Assembly (NCBI GenBank): GCA_024741835.1
Contig: JAENRP010000162.1
Coordinates: 1-64,000 of the forward strand
Source: Diplocarpon mali
Taxonomy: Eukaryota; Ascomycota; Leotiomycetes; Helotiales; Drepanopezizaceae
Direction: 5' to 3'
DNA length: 64,000 bases
Part shown: piece after piece, positions 45,258 through 57,255 of the stretch
Layout: each line of letters starts with the position of its first letter
Numbering within the stretch: position 1 is the stretch's first letter
Translations under genes and position numbers: made by a program
Notes under the pieces: generated by a model
What the model saw: the letters and a program-made list of their open reading frames with translations, nothing else
Told to the model about the DNA's origin: nothing
Database searches by the model: none

Positions 45258-48149
45258 AGCCCGGCCTCTGGTCTCTGGTGTCCGGTTATGATTGTGCTTC
45301 GAACAGAAGCGGAAAGCTTTCGGCTGTAGGCGCGCCTGGCAACTCCGAATCACCGGTTTCGAGCCTGTTTTCCCAAGGTTCAATATAGCGTCAAGACTGA
45401 AGTAGCGTTGCGTTTCGTCATGTATCAACACTCGTTTTCTCAAAAGCTGGTCGAAACCCAGTTGACTGGCGCTGATTCCGCACGATGAGTTTGCACACCG
45501 TTGGGGGTCGCAACCACGCTCAGGAAAGCATTGATCACCGAATGTAAATAAAAGATGCATTGTCCTCATGTAGTCGGAGGGGCTACGCGAGGTGGCCAGC
45601 CCCCTCGCTAGGGGGGTGCTAGCCACCTTGCCGCGGCTCTAAGGATAAACACCAGGCACGTCTTGCATGCGCGACTATGTGCAGTGGTATTCACGTGGGA
45701 TATGCCTACATATATACAACATTCTATATCGAGATATCAGTTTTAGGGTTGTGGCTCTACGTCGAGGTGGCATGATCCCAGTAGCTGCCACAGAAAAAAC
45801 TCGCGTTTTCAAGGGTGTCGGCAGACATCAGTTGGTGGTTAGTACAAGTACCTAGCTACCGAAACAAATCCTGAGATTCGGCCACTTGAGAGGCTGCGAG
45901 AAGACGTCCGGTGGATACCGTCTTTTCTTTCCGCGAGAGAAATCGGAGCGTGTCTATAGGGTGTATCTAGGCGTTAATACTGGACTTCAGATATCTTGGG
46001 AATCTGTGAAGAGGGGTTTTTTAAGATGAGTCGGAGGAGGGTTGTGCGTCTTAAGGATAGTCTATCCCAAGTCACATTTTTGATTTGATATTTTATATGA
46101 GGCTGTAGGGCTGCTAGCCAGCTACAGATCTACCAAGTCTGATATGATAGGACGGGGAATAGCGTAGGGTGGTACTAGAATCAGGTTGAGATGAGTCAGA
46201 TAGCGGGGTGGTATTTGAAATGATCATCAGCCGGCTTGATTTTTCCAAACTCCTTTTAGGCACAGGACGTTGTGTGGAGTTTGAGGGGCCTGGGGCCTGC
46301 AGGTTTGATTCCGTACTTGAGTTTGTACATGCTCAGAGGCTTGTTCTGCTCTTGTTACAAGGATATAGATACGTGCTGCTTGGTAGCAGTATTGATGTTG
46401 ATGTAGTGAGCTTCCTTATTTATGAATCCATACTTGAAACGATACAAGTCAATCAGACTGAGAGTCATATGTTTTCTGGATTCTTGGCTGCTGAAACGTG
46501 GAGATGATTTGACTAGATCTAGATCTTAGAATTTGATAGACGCTATCTCTGAATACAGTTATATAATTGTGCATAGTCCTCTAGTGTAGTATATATGTGT
46601 ACTTCCAAGGCGGTCTTGGTTTATCTATTTTGGTTAACATGGTTTATTCGACGTTTATTGGGCCACTGGTGTCACTGCTGCTAGAGAAAAATCCCTTTTA
46701 ATATTTCATACCAGTTCTAAACCATATAATATGAGTGGAAATTCTATTATGCATCTCTATATATGAGGAGAAACAACTATAAAGCTGCTGATATATTTAC
46801 TGTTTAGCCTCACATACCTTTAGTTCTTGATCCATTATATAAGAGTCTAGCCTATACCCTCGTCGGTATTGTTTCCACTAAATCTTAGGCGAGTATATCC
46901 CTAAGATGCCTAGATAAATAGAGTCGCCTTAGATTCTTACTCTAAGATAAGTCCTTCTCGCTAAGAGTAGCTATTTATTCAAAAATATCGAGCGTCTTGA
47001 TAGTAGGCGGTAGCTCTCGATTATAGATTTAGGACCTTCCCTGGATAATGTCTTCGGTATATTAGATTACGTTATATACTCTTACATATGAAAGAGCTGG
47101 ATAGGTATTTATGTTGATGAGTCATGTTCTCTTACGAAACCGTTTTAGAAGGACTTTTAATCCACTTTTTCTGCAGACTCCAAGAACCTCAGTTCTTAAA
47201 GGATTACTTTTCCTCGACCCAGGTTTGCGCTACCTTGCGGTGAGCAGGTGCTGCTGTAGAGGCATTCATTTGTAAGAAGAAGCAAGCTCAGGGGGTTAGA
47301 CTTTGACGCCTGATATGGACACTTCTTTCTCCCATCATATTCTTCAAGTTTTCACTTGCCATGCAGCACTATTGAGAGAGAGCGAAACTTCGGTTGCTTG
47401 CAATGAAAGCATCCATTTTTATAAGAGACAAACCAAAACCTCCCAAAAAGTCTGAAGTGTTCTCAGTATTGCCACAGTGCATAGGTCTAACGGGTTGCAA
47501 CCATCCCTCGATTTCGGTCGAGATTTTGTACTGGATCGAATCTCTGCTTTGGAATCTCTAGTATCGGACCAGCTTTTGCGCAACCGCTGATGCTGCCTTC
47601 GATTTCATGGACTTACAGTAAGTAGCATAAGGAACGAGTTCAGTCTGTTTATCACATTGGTTGATTTCAAAGAATGGCACGCACTATCCCTAGGATGGTT
47701 CAAAGCCCAGTTTAAGCTTCAAGCGTACAGCGCAGAATATTATGCCAGCGTCCTCTAGAGTCTAGTCTCTTTATCCGCAAAGGTAAATCGTCAAACTCCC
47801 TTAATCGACTCTTCTAAGTGCGCAAGACATGTGCTCCTATGGTTAATTACTATCGCTTGTTCCAAAAATATCCTAAAAGTACCTTTTTGTCTTGAAAATC
47901 TCACAGGTACCAAGTTCCAGCACTCATCTCAAAGGTTGGACTTTTTAGTTTTGATTCCTCTGAGCACACTATCAGACTTTGACTAATCTAGATTGCGTGA
48001 TCAAGTAGGAGTCCTACAGGCGTGGACTCGAATTAGCTTGCACATTATAATTAGACAGAAAGCAGGGGCTCTACTCGCAGACTTGACGACATAAGCTGTG
48101 CTGCTAATTAATTTCGAAAACGCGCAAGGGTCCTGCGGCTCAAGTGTTC
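45258..48149. other. Gene-free stretch, AT-rich in parts
   Basis: No coding region supported. The ORF at 46208-46507 (99 codons) has no recognisable domain and poor context. 46800-47100 is TA-rich and looks RIP-affected. A strong hairpin lies at 45590-45628. Confidence 0.45.
45590..45628. repeat. Inverted repeat (hairpin) 3' of the hydrolase-like gene
   Basis: Arms AGGTGGCCAGC and GCTAGCCACCT (one mismatch), separated by CCCCTCGCTAGGGGGGT, which is itself partly self-complementary. It could be a transcript-end structure or a relic of a small element; it lies about 330 bp past the stop codon. Confidence 0.6.
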
Positions 48150-48154
48150 CATGC

Positions 48155-48251
48155 TGATAGAATCTCAAGGTGTAGATTCTGAGTTCTATGGAGCTGCAGG
48201 AGTAATATACAAGGTACGATTATATACGCCCAATCCTTGTATATTCTAACA
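48155..48251 (-). repeat. Solo 97-bp LTR, short-LTR family, copy 1
   Basis: Begins TGATAG and ends TTCTAACA, flanked by a perfect 5-bp duplication CATGC (48150-48154 and 48252-48256). It is the reverse complement of the copies at 48603 and 50761. Confidence 0.85.
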
Positions 48252-48602
48252 CATGCAAGGTGTGTATATTGCAACTTTTGCTCAAACGCAGATTACATAC
48301 AATCTGATTTGCAAATTACATCTCTGCTTCTAACTCACTGCGTAAGCGCCTTCAGTCAGCACTTTTCCCAAGCACAACCTCCCGCATCATCTTCATCAGC
48401 CTGTCTGCCGCAAGTCTCTGCAACTTTTCACAAATTACCTTCCAGCCTGCATACCAAAGCCCGAACTGGTACTCTCCCAGTTTACCTTCTGAATCCAAGA
48501 TTCAAGAGCTACGTCCTCGCAAGCATATCTTGACAGAGCTATCAATAGTTCAAAAGACCAATCCAAGATGCTCGATAGTGATTATCTATTTAATATTATA
48601 TT

Positions 48603-48699
48603 TGTTAGAATATACAAGGATTGTGCTTATATAATCGTACCTTGTATATACCTCCTGCAGCTCCATAGAACTTGGAGTCTACACCTTTAGATTCAATCA
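48603..48699 (+). repeat. Solo 97-bp LTR, short-LTR family, copy 2
   Basis: Begins TGTTAGAATA and ends TTCAATCA, the same length as copy 1, flanked by a perfect duplication ATATT (48598-48602 and 48700-48704). Its own duplication shows it is an independent insertion and not one arm of an inverted-repeat element. Confidence 0.85.
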
Positions 48700-48704
48700 A
48701 TATT

Positions 48705-50755
48705 ACCTTTTCTTAGAGTTGGCACCCCGGAAATACTGATCAGCTGACCCTAGAGGAACACAAACTCTCGGCTTAACGGCCGCCTATAGCCAAAGGTAAC
48801 CGTTGCTACGAAATCACTCAAATGGCCCTTGAAATAGCCTTGCTACTCGAAACTCTCTGCACTACTTTTTAAAGTGGGCTTTTAGAATGACCTAGACATT
48901 GACCTCGGGAATAGGCCTTGAAATTGTAATTGAAATGGCCTCATTGCTCGGGACTCTTTATACTAACAACTCTTTAAAGTAGACCCTAAGAATGACCTCG
49001 AGAAAGACCTCGAGCATAGCCCTTGAAACAGCTCTGTTAATTACTACTTGAGTTTAATTTAAATTCCATACATAAAATAGAGGTCCGGAAATCTATCCTG
49101 CAGCTTGCGAAGGGCTATAGATCTTAGCGCTAGCGACGGGTCAAATATATTAAAATCGAAGTACATAATAAACTATTTTAGCTACTCGAGTAAAGGTTTG
49201 AAAATTCAACATGAATTACTCTCTTACTACTAATTTGACCATGGCGAAGCGAGGTCCCCTGGCCCCGAAGCTTGCGTAGGGCCGCCGGGGCAAAGACCTC
49301 GTGTCTCTACATGCGGAGAGATTTGGAGAGAGCATTCTCGACACGAAAAATGAGTAAGTAAACACGATGTACGGAATGGTTCGAGGGCAGGAAAGACTTC
49401 ACACGAGCAAAAGCTGGAGCGCTTGAACGCCAAGGTTTACCAGCAGCAAGCCGAACACAGGAGCGAGTTGTAAGGCCAGCAGAGCGGTAATTTGAACCGC
49501 CGACATAGAGAAGGATGGCCAAGGTGGGGACACAGCTATTGAGATCTCGGTGCCGCTATCATAATCTCATCAAAGATTGGCATCTATAGGTGGTGAAGGG
49601 ACTTGGAGGGGCACATGGAGACTGGGCCTTGGGAATACCCTCTGTCGGTTTTGCAGGAAGGGCTTTTCCAATCCGTTGGGAGATTTAATCTTGTTGATGA
49701 GTGTAAAACGTCTCAAGGATGATTCATAAGTCATTCTACAGGTTAGTGAAATTTCATTTCATTTTACAGTAAATGAGTATAAAAAGTGTCTATCTTTAAA
49801 AACCAAAAGTTACTCTAGATAACGGTAGAAAATTTAGAAGAATCCCACTGTTTTACGTTTAGTAGTTCTGGTAATTTCCTTCCGACAACCCATTTCCAAA
49901 AGCCTACCTCAAATAGATTTTGTATTGGCAGCCTATTCCTGTTGAATAGAACACGTTTTCCACTATGAATTTTGAGCCAATGGGGTTACCAAAGCAAAAA
50001 GTATAAGCCTAAAGAGACCAAGGCAGAAAGTTACGAGAACCTGTCTAAATCTCAGCTACTGCACAAATTTTACTCAATTACTGTAAACTTGCGATTTGAT
50101 TTCAAGAATCGAATGAAAAAAAAGTTTGAAAAATTATGTCTGTTTGCAGACAAAAGTGCCCTCTGACAGTCATTTGCTAAGGTATTTTCAGTGATCTGTA
50201 GCATTGACGTGAAATAACGTTGAAAATGCTGCAAGCCACTGTAAAATGGATGAGAATGACTCTCAAGGAAGTTTGAAATCGTATAATAGCTATAATTAAT
50301 TTAGCAATTCTGATTTCTTGGAAATGCAACTGAATGACTAATTTGAATGGATAAGATTTAACCATAAAATACAGGGATTTTTATACTCTTTTCTCCGAAA
50401 GTACTAAGTTTATCTCCGGACGTATCACTTCTGTTGATTTTGTATCTCCTGGATCGATACTCTTCTCGACACCTCCTCTTCGACATGTTCTTGCTGATAC
50501 TTTTCATTAATGCCTTATCGTCACTCCCTTCGATTTGACATGTTAGGCGAAAAACTTGTCACACTTTCAATTACTATGTTCAATTCGACCAGGACAGGTG
50601 AAGTGCCTAGCTTCTTGGACTTGTTTCTATAGCGCAAGGCAAATCATCTGTCAAAACATCTTGGGTAAATAACTTTCCCTGCGCGCAGACACTATAATCT
50701 ACGAATCTTGAGCAAGCAGTTCTTTGTATCGGCTTTGCGAGGAGTCAACTATATA
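48705..50755. other. Gene-free AT-rich stretch
   Basis: Only small ORFs (up to 71 codons) with no recognisable domain. 48800-49030 holds loosely repeated segments with GACCTCG/GCCTTGAAA motifs. Confidence 0.45.
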
Positions 50756-50760
50756 AAAAC

Positions 50761-51066
50761 TGTTAGGATATACAAGGATTGGCTTATGTAATCGTACCTT
50801 GTATATATACTCCTGCAGCTCCATAGAACTCAGGATCTATATCTTTGGATTCTATCATGGTAGCAATTCCAGGAATCTAAAAGAAAATCAAATCAATCAA
50901 TCTCATCAATTGATAAAAACCCACTCGACCTGCTTATCAGCAAAACAATCACTCTACCCTTCTTCAAATACAACCAAAAACACCGACTTACCCCTATTCA
51001 TTACCCCTTTTCTTCGAAATCCTGCAGCTCCATAGAACTCAGAATCTATACCTTTAGATTCTATCA
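50761..51066 (+). mobile_element. TRIM-like mini LTR element of the 97-bp LTR family
   Basis: 5' LTR 50761-50857 (97 bp, TGTTAGGATA..TTCTATCA), then TGGTAGCAATTCC as a plausible primer-binding site (starts TGG, its first seven bases match the complement of an initiator-Met 3' end), a 162-bp non-coding interior, and a 3' LTR reduced to its last 47 bp (51020-51066). A perfect duplication AAAAC brackets the whole (50756-50760 and 51067-51071). There is no room for gag or pol. It could also be a deletion derivative of a larger element. Confidence 0.75.
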
Positions 51067-51071
51067 AAAAC

Positions 51072-52139
51072 GAAGCTTGCTCAGACAATGAATATGTGAC
51101 ACAATAATAACTTTTCCAGAGCTAACATTGAAATCACTTGCACTGACGAGGGAGAGGTCCGCGTTCTTCTGGATCTCCCTTGCAACAGCGAAGAGAGTAC
51201 TATAATTCTGCGATGAGGGTCCAGTGAGCTGCTTTGTCAGATTCATCATGGCTGGTAACATACTGTCAAGGGTCTAACCCTGCCCTTTGAAAGAACCCTG
51301 AGTGCTCTTCTAGTGATTCAGAAGGGGCTCCCAATACAATTTCTTAACACACCTCGGTAAAATTATACTGCAGCGCAGTAGGGCAGTACCTGTTTAAAAA
51401 AAGGTCGGTGTAGTACAATAATTGAAATCGAGTTTTGCAAAATTAGAAGCATATCACTTTGATAGAACGGCCAACGCCGTAGATTAACTAACCTTGTTCA
51501 TAGCCAATCTCTATACTATGTAAGGCTTAGCGTGAGCCTCAACTACCTTTAAAAAGTTCAAGTTACCTAACTAGCTCCTCAGATCACAACAACTGTGGGC
51601 CCGATACTGAAATCCCGATATGGAATATTGCACAATACCTTTAGAACTGTATTGCAAAACTAGTGCGGGTTGAGCCAATTCGCAAAACAATTTCGCAAGC
51701 CGGTATTCTACACTACCACACACGCCAGTTCGGGTCCTCCGCTACGATTCGCCTCGTTAAACCGGGTTTTAAAACGGTGATTTTGAGGGACTAAACAAGC
51801 CCTACACCACTTGCTAATACAAGATACTCTCCAGATCACCTCCAGCAAAGGGAAAACAAAACGCCAGCCCTGAACAAGGTGTGTACCAAAAGTGATCAGA
51901 CTGAAATATCTTAATCCTCTACCGACTGAACCATTAGGGCAGGTCGCTGACCGGTCAATCTCCGGGAGATACTGCCCACGTTCTGCGTAGAAAGCCGCAA
52001 ACTTTTCTCCGCGCCTTCGGGCAAGGCGAACACACTTCGAAACCTGGGGAATTCTCGTGCCCATTTCTCAGCGCCAGTATACTTGCATATACACATCTCA
52101 CGGTCTGTTTCCACACGTCACTCAATCACCGGCCCAGGA
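51072..52139. other. Intergenic, no gene seen
   Basis: Small ORFs only. The minus ORF at 51064-51261 (65 codons) looks moderately protein-like but has no recognisable domain. Confidence 0.45.
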
Positions 52140-52974
52140 ATGGCAACAGTCTCAAGCGCGGCAAAGACCAGAGTCTCTCTCGTCCCATGGGACCCGACCT
52201 CTCCAGATCACGTCGAAAGACTCTTCCAGCAACGAGTCGCTTGCGGCTGGGACTCTGAGCTCGTCGAGGGCTGGAGAGTCGAGCAACAGACAGGCAGCTT
52301 GAACCTTCAATGGGTGGTGAGTAGCTACCCCCACTTTCCACCGCCGACCGCACACTTACCTATACGCACGATTGCCAGGTCCTCGAGAGCTCTGACTCCG
52401 AGACTGCAGCCAAGCTGCTCAAGCACACCGAGAACCAGCCACGGGAGAACATGCCGCTGATTGATTCTGCGCGCTCGTTCGCGGGCAAACCGCGAGCAAT
52501 CCCGCAGCCTCAGACCTCTTTCGTTCCAGTGGGACATATCTGTCTCGGCCATGTTCCCGCTCACTACGATGACGAGAATGCGTCGTTCGCGGAAGACGGC
52601 CTCTGGATCTCGAGCTTCTACGTCTTAAGAGCAATCCAGAGCAACGGACTAGGACGAGCGGCCATGGATACCGCGGAGACGATCGCCATCTCGGAGCCCC
52701 TAAACGCAAAGAACCTGGGCTTGAATGCGATCAGTAAGATGGACGTGGATCAAGCAGAAAAGTACACGGCTTTGAACCTGCCCATTCCGAAGGTAACCTC
52801 TCCCTGGTTGGAAAGCGGATACAGGACTGACTTTGTCAGTTCTCCACCCAGGAATGGTACGAAAGGAGAGGATATCAGACTTATAAGTATATCCCAAAAG
52901 AACTCTCCCAGGCCGACTCGACTGGAAGAACGTGGTACTGGGATACCGTGTGCTTGAAGAAGAACATTGTGTGA
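52140..52974 (+). CDS. GNAT-family N-acetyltransferase
   Basis: Acetyl-CoA-dependent acetylation of an amine; substrate unknown. Exons 52140-52316, 52379-52792 and 52840-52974 give 241 aa. Intron 1 (62 bp, GTGAGT..GCCAG) and intron 2 (47 bp, GTAACC..GTCAG) join a GNAT fold: beta strands 'VGHICLGHV' and 'LWISSFYVL', the acetyl-CoA loop QSNGLGRAAM (Q/R-x-x-G-x-G/A), then 'FSTQEWYERRGYQTYKY', the usual C-terminal Tyr-containing motif. A later acceptor (ACCCAG) would also keep frame and remove four residues. The start is the first Met giving a family-like N-terminus. Similar proteins are common, uncharacterised GNATs in filamentous fungi. Confidence 0.87.
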
Positions 52975-53998
52975 GGGATTGCTTCGGGGTCAGCGTAACA
53001 CTCGTGTCCACATTTGTGCAACACATGGCGAACAGAACATCCTCCAACCGGATATGCTCCTATGAATTCCCGAATCATGCACAAGAATCAGAGCTTGGCT
53101 ATGGGTGAAGCAATCAGAAAGGCGCAAGCAATCTGGGGAACCTGCCGGGCGGTAATAACGACGGAACTGAATACGGATGCGGTATGCCAAGGCTAGAACC
53201 AGAGTCGAAGCTGGTTTTCAGGAGATTCACGACAACTCTCTGATCAAGAGGCACTGAGGGTGTTGATTCTCCTATCTGTTGACTCGGACATTTCAAGGGG
53301 ACACTAGAGCTGGTTTGGGGGCGCACAACACGTCTCGACGGTCCGACACGGCCAGCTCGGTCTGGACGGTGTCAGCTTCATAACATGATTCTATCATATC
53401 TCACATCTCCGCATCTCTTTATCTTGGGTTCGGGTTATGTCAGTAAAGGGTTCGAGATACCTCGTTGTTGATCTAAGCAGCATAATGGTAATATAAGAAA
53501 TTTGCAAGAATCTGTCCTGCGGGGCCTGCAGCGATAGCTGGAAACGAAAGCGTGGGCGATATAAACGACGAAATGCAATGCAGACTATCACTCTGCAAAC
53601 TTTTCTGGACCATCACATACTCCACGTCTAGAACTTCATTGATTCGGCAATATTCGGTCTAATATTCAGCCCAACGGATTCAGCTCGGGACTCGACCTCC
53701 ATTCTGATCCAGGTGCATGCGAGATGCATTCAGACCCACTCCACCATCCAGACCCGCGCAACACAAGCACTTCTCGCGGAAACCTGAATATAAAACCGAT
53801 GCGATGCGATAGGCTTTGGCGAGAAATACACATGGCGTCTCTGTATGCAAGTCATCCTTGGCATATTCAAGCTCTCGGAGCTGGGTTCCCAAAAGCCCAC
53901 CGTACAGCTGGCGACGGGTAACCCACGCTTTCCCCTCTCATAAATAAACTGCTGTCGAGACGGCCCATTGTTGACTTAGTCCACCTCGCGACGCTGCG
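52975..53998. other. Intergenic, no gene seen
   Basis: Region between the acetyltransferase and the permease. ORFs below 71 codons only; it holds the permease promoter. Confidence 0.5.
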
Positions 53999-55872
53999 AT
54001 GGAATCTCACGCGAGCATTTCTCCTCGGGAGAAAGTCCCTACTGACATCCTCAAGAAAACAGCCAGCAGCTCTATCGAATCAGTCGAAGCGCAGGGCTTC
54101 GATGCCAAGGCGACGACGAGGCTCGTGAGGAAGATAGACCGGCACCTGATTCCATTTCTGTCTCTGATATACCTGTACAGGCACCCAGCTCTCCGTGCCA
54201 GATGCACCCCTCAGATCTAACTGGCCCTGCAGACTCTGCTTCCTGGACCGCACCAACATCGGCAACGCCAGGCTCGACAACCTCGAGCAGGATCTCAACC
54301 TCCATGGCATTCAGTACAATGACTGTCTCGCGGTCCTCTTCCCGTTCTACATCGCGGCCGAGATACCCAGCAACATCATGATGAAGCGGCTGCGGCCTAG
54401 CGTCTGGCTCACTCTGATCATGGTACTCTGGTCCGCGGTTATGATCTGTCAAGGGTTCGTGAAGAACTATTCGGGACTGATGGCTACCAGAGTGTTCCTC
54501 GGCATCTTCGAAGGCGGCCTGTTTCCGGGGGTGAACTATTACATCACTTCCTGGTACCCGCGGCACGAGTGTGGCTTTCGCATGGCTCTGTTCTTCTCTG
54601 CAGCCACGCTCGCGGGAGCATTTGGCGGTATCCTGGCTCGAGGCATCTCGGAGATGGACGGCGTCGGTGGCGTCTCCGCGTGGGCGTGGATTTTCATCCT
54701 GGAGGGTCTTCTTAGCATCCTTGTTTCCTTCACGGCTTACTGGGCGATCAGCGACTACCCCGCCACGTAAGCTTCTGCTCCAAAACTTTTGCGTATCGTT
54801 CTTTCTGATTCGTCAGTGCCAAGTTCCTGAACAGAGAGGAGCGCGTCGAGGTCGAGCGGCGGATCGCCGCCGACCATGGCAATCTTTCCAACGAGTTCGC
54901 CTACAAATATGTCTGGCAAGCTATAAAGGACTGGAAGATCTATATTCAGTGCGTGTTCTCCATTTATCTGCTCCCTGTTCGAGTTTTACAGACGGCCCCG
55001 GGAGATTTGAGTATAATTCTCCTCTGCATACAGACTGTCTGCGTTTTGGCCGAGCCTGCCGCTCCAACGCATTGATCAAGAAGCATTGCTGACTCGAGAT
55101 CCTCGCTCTAGTATGCTCATCTGCATGGCTGGATTCTGTCCCATATACTCCTTCGCTCTCTTCTTGCCCACTATTGTCAAACACATGGGGTACACGGCAA
55201 ACGAGGCACAGCTTATGAGTGTCCCACCGTATGTCTGCGCTTGCGTCGCTACGATCGCAGCCAGCTGGCTAGCCGACCGGTTCAAGCAGAGGGGCTTGTT
55301 CATGCTGGGCTTCCAGGTCATTGCCATCACCGGGTTCGCGATGCTGGCCGGGACGGACAAGCCCCACGTGCAGTACGCCGGCGCTGTTCTCGCTGCCGTT
55401 GGCAAGTATCCACAGAACCTTGCAGCAGTGTATACCCTGACAATCATTCCCTAGGAATCTATCCCCAGATCCCACTCGGTCTCGCCTGGAACGGGAACAA
55501 CATTGGTGGAAGTCTCAAGCGAGGTACTGGAATCGCGATGCAAGTGATGGGAGGGAACTGCGGCGGCATCATCGCCTCTTACGTCTACCTGACTCGCGAT
55601 GGGCCCAGGTAAGATCCTCTTCTCTCCTGCTTGTGTCTCTCATGTAGCCGCGCACTAAGTGCAGGCGCAGATACATCAAAGGCCACGCCCTCCTAATCGG
55701 CATCATCGGCATGGCCTTCTTCCTTACGCTATTCCTGAACGTTTACCTCCGATTCGAGAATTCACGTCGCGACAGGGCGGAGCTCGACTCTGGAGCGGAA
55801 TACTCGGAGGATGAGAAGCGTGAGCACGTGGAGCTTGCGGACAATGCTCCCTGGTTTAGGTACACGGTCTGA
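53999..55872 (+). CDS. MFS permease, Dal5/Tna1-like anion:cation symporter
   Basis: Plasma-membrane importer of an organic anion (allantoate, nicotinate and pantothenate are typical family substrates). Exons 53999-54174, 54233-54766, 54817-54948, 55112-55401, 55455-55608 and 55671-55872 give 495 aa. Motifs: 'CFLDRTNIGNARL' after TM1, 'FPFYIAAEIPSNIMMKR', 'RVFLGIFEGGLFPGVNYYITSWY', 'YSFALFLPTIVKHMGY', 'PLGLAWNGNNIGGSLKRGTGIAMQ' and 'GPRYIKGHALL', all typical of the ACS family. Intron 4 (55402-55454) is GC-AG (GCAAGT..CTAG): no GT site keeps frame there. Intron 3 is longer (163 bp). The last intron has two acceptors (..GTGCAG and ..GGCGCAG); the second matches the family spacing. The full 12-TM length is present. 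Confidence 0.92.
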
Positions 55873-56476
55873 AAGCACGATAAGGTCGCTTTTACGGATA
55901 GGGCGAAGGTTCCAAGTGACCGAGACATAAGTCCTGCGGAGTTACAAGATCCTATAGCTGGACGGATGCTCGCTACTGTTCGACTCGATTGCGAAAACTA
56001 GAAACGTGTGGTTATATGGCTGATTAGATCATTTTTCAAATATTTGTTCAGCCTTGAAACTGTGATTCAATTGATAAGGTGCTAGGGCTTGAGATTACTT
56101 CAGAGTTCTGATGGCGCATATAGACCGCAGTATCATGCGTCGTGTATAGCGTCGTGGAGGCGGCCTGCACAAACTGCGCTATCGGGCGGACAACATCTAC
56201 CTGGGCCATCAAGTACAACTTCTGTGGAGTTTCAACTCAAGATTTACGGCTCAGCGAATGGATATCCCTCTAAAACTCTTATCCTACCTTGAGTAAACCC
56301 CGAAACTTTCATATCCGATCCAGCTTCGCGTCAAGTAAAGAGCGGGGCATGCGTAAGCGAACTTCAAGTAAATATTGACATTAACTAGCGATCCCAAACG
56401 CAATACCAACAACCGTACTAATTCCAAAACAAGGCGGCTAAGCGGATCCCGAAATTGTTGCCATGGGTGGAGGAGC
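55873..56476. other. Convergent intergenic region
   Basis: Lies between the 3' ends of the permease (plus) and the Cys-rich protein gene (minus). No gene seen. Confidence 0.5.
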
Positions 56477-57255
56477 TCAGCAAGAGGAGCAAGAGATCGA
56501 GGCTCGTCTCAAAGCATCAATGAAGCTCTGCGCGCATCCCGCGTCGACAGTCCCAGGAGTCCGCACCCACGCCGTCCCACTCGCAGCCGGGCCGCCCGGA
56601 AAGGGTAGCTGGCCCGACGAGACGTCTACAGAGATATGCTCGGCCAGCGGGGGCTCGATCAGGAAAGCCGAGTCGTGCGCGTCGTTGTTGCACGGCGATT
56701 GCTTGCCATAGTCGCCGGCCGCGAACAGCTCGCAGGTCTGCAGCGGGTAGTTGCTGTTGGACCCCTCCCGCGCGGTATACAGGACTCTACCATGAAAGCC
56801 TCGGTCAGAGCATAGCAAGATGTATAGAGAGAGTGCAGGTCGCTACTCACGACTTGCATCCGGCGTGCTGGGCGCAGTGAGCGATGCAGACCTGCAGGGA
56901 TGGGACGCCTGGGACGATTGACAGCGCCTTCTTCCCGTCGTCGACGTGGCGGCAGCACAGGATGTAGAAGGTCTTGTCGCCGCTCGCGGCGTACCGCTTG
57001 TCCATCGCTGTTGGGAGCTGTGTCAGCGCGGGTCGGGGTGGGTGCGCGCGCCTTCGTACCTTGGGGACAGGCTGTGTCTGCTACGAGAGGCGCGTCGTGG
57101 AGCTGGACTCGGCTCCTGCGGGGGCACTTGTATGGCTGGGCCGCGCCGCTGTTTGTGAGGTCGAGGACCAGGCTTCGTATGTCTATCTGGGCGCAGGTGG
57201 AAGGGATTCCGATGCTTAGAATCGCAAACAGGCCGCCGAGTGGAGTGGTCTTCAT
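56477..57255 (-). CDS. Small secreted cysteine-rich protein (PAN/Apple-like)
   Basis: Exons (minus) 57255-57060, 57007-56851 and 56786-56477 give 220 aa; the introns (52 bp GTACGA..ACAG; 64 bp GTGAGT..GTAG) keep frame and join conserved stretches. Residues 1-23 form a signal peptide ending at an A-Q site. The mature part has about 11 Cys. 'FYILCCRHVDD' followed by 'SLQVCIAHCAQHAGCKSVLY' resembles the core helix and strand of a PAN/Apple domain (a fold binding protein or carbohydrate), and the C-terminus ends ISCSSC. The domain call is by eye and tentative. No enzyme signature. Possible role as cell-wall-associated or effector-like protein is inference only. Confidence 0.75.

Noticed and set aside
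48155..48699. MITE or TIR transposon with 97-bp inverted ends
   Set aside because: The two arms have different perfect duplications (CATGC and ATATT) and no shared outer duplication, so they are independent solo LTRs in opposite orientation.
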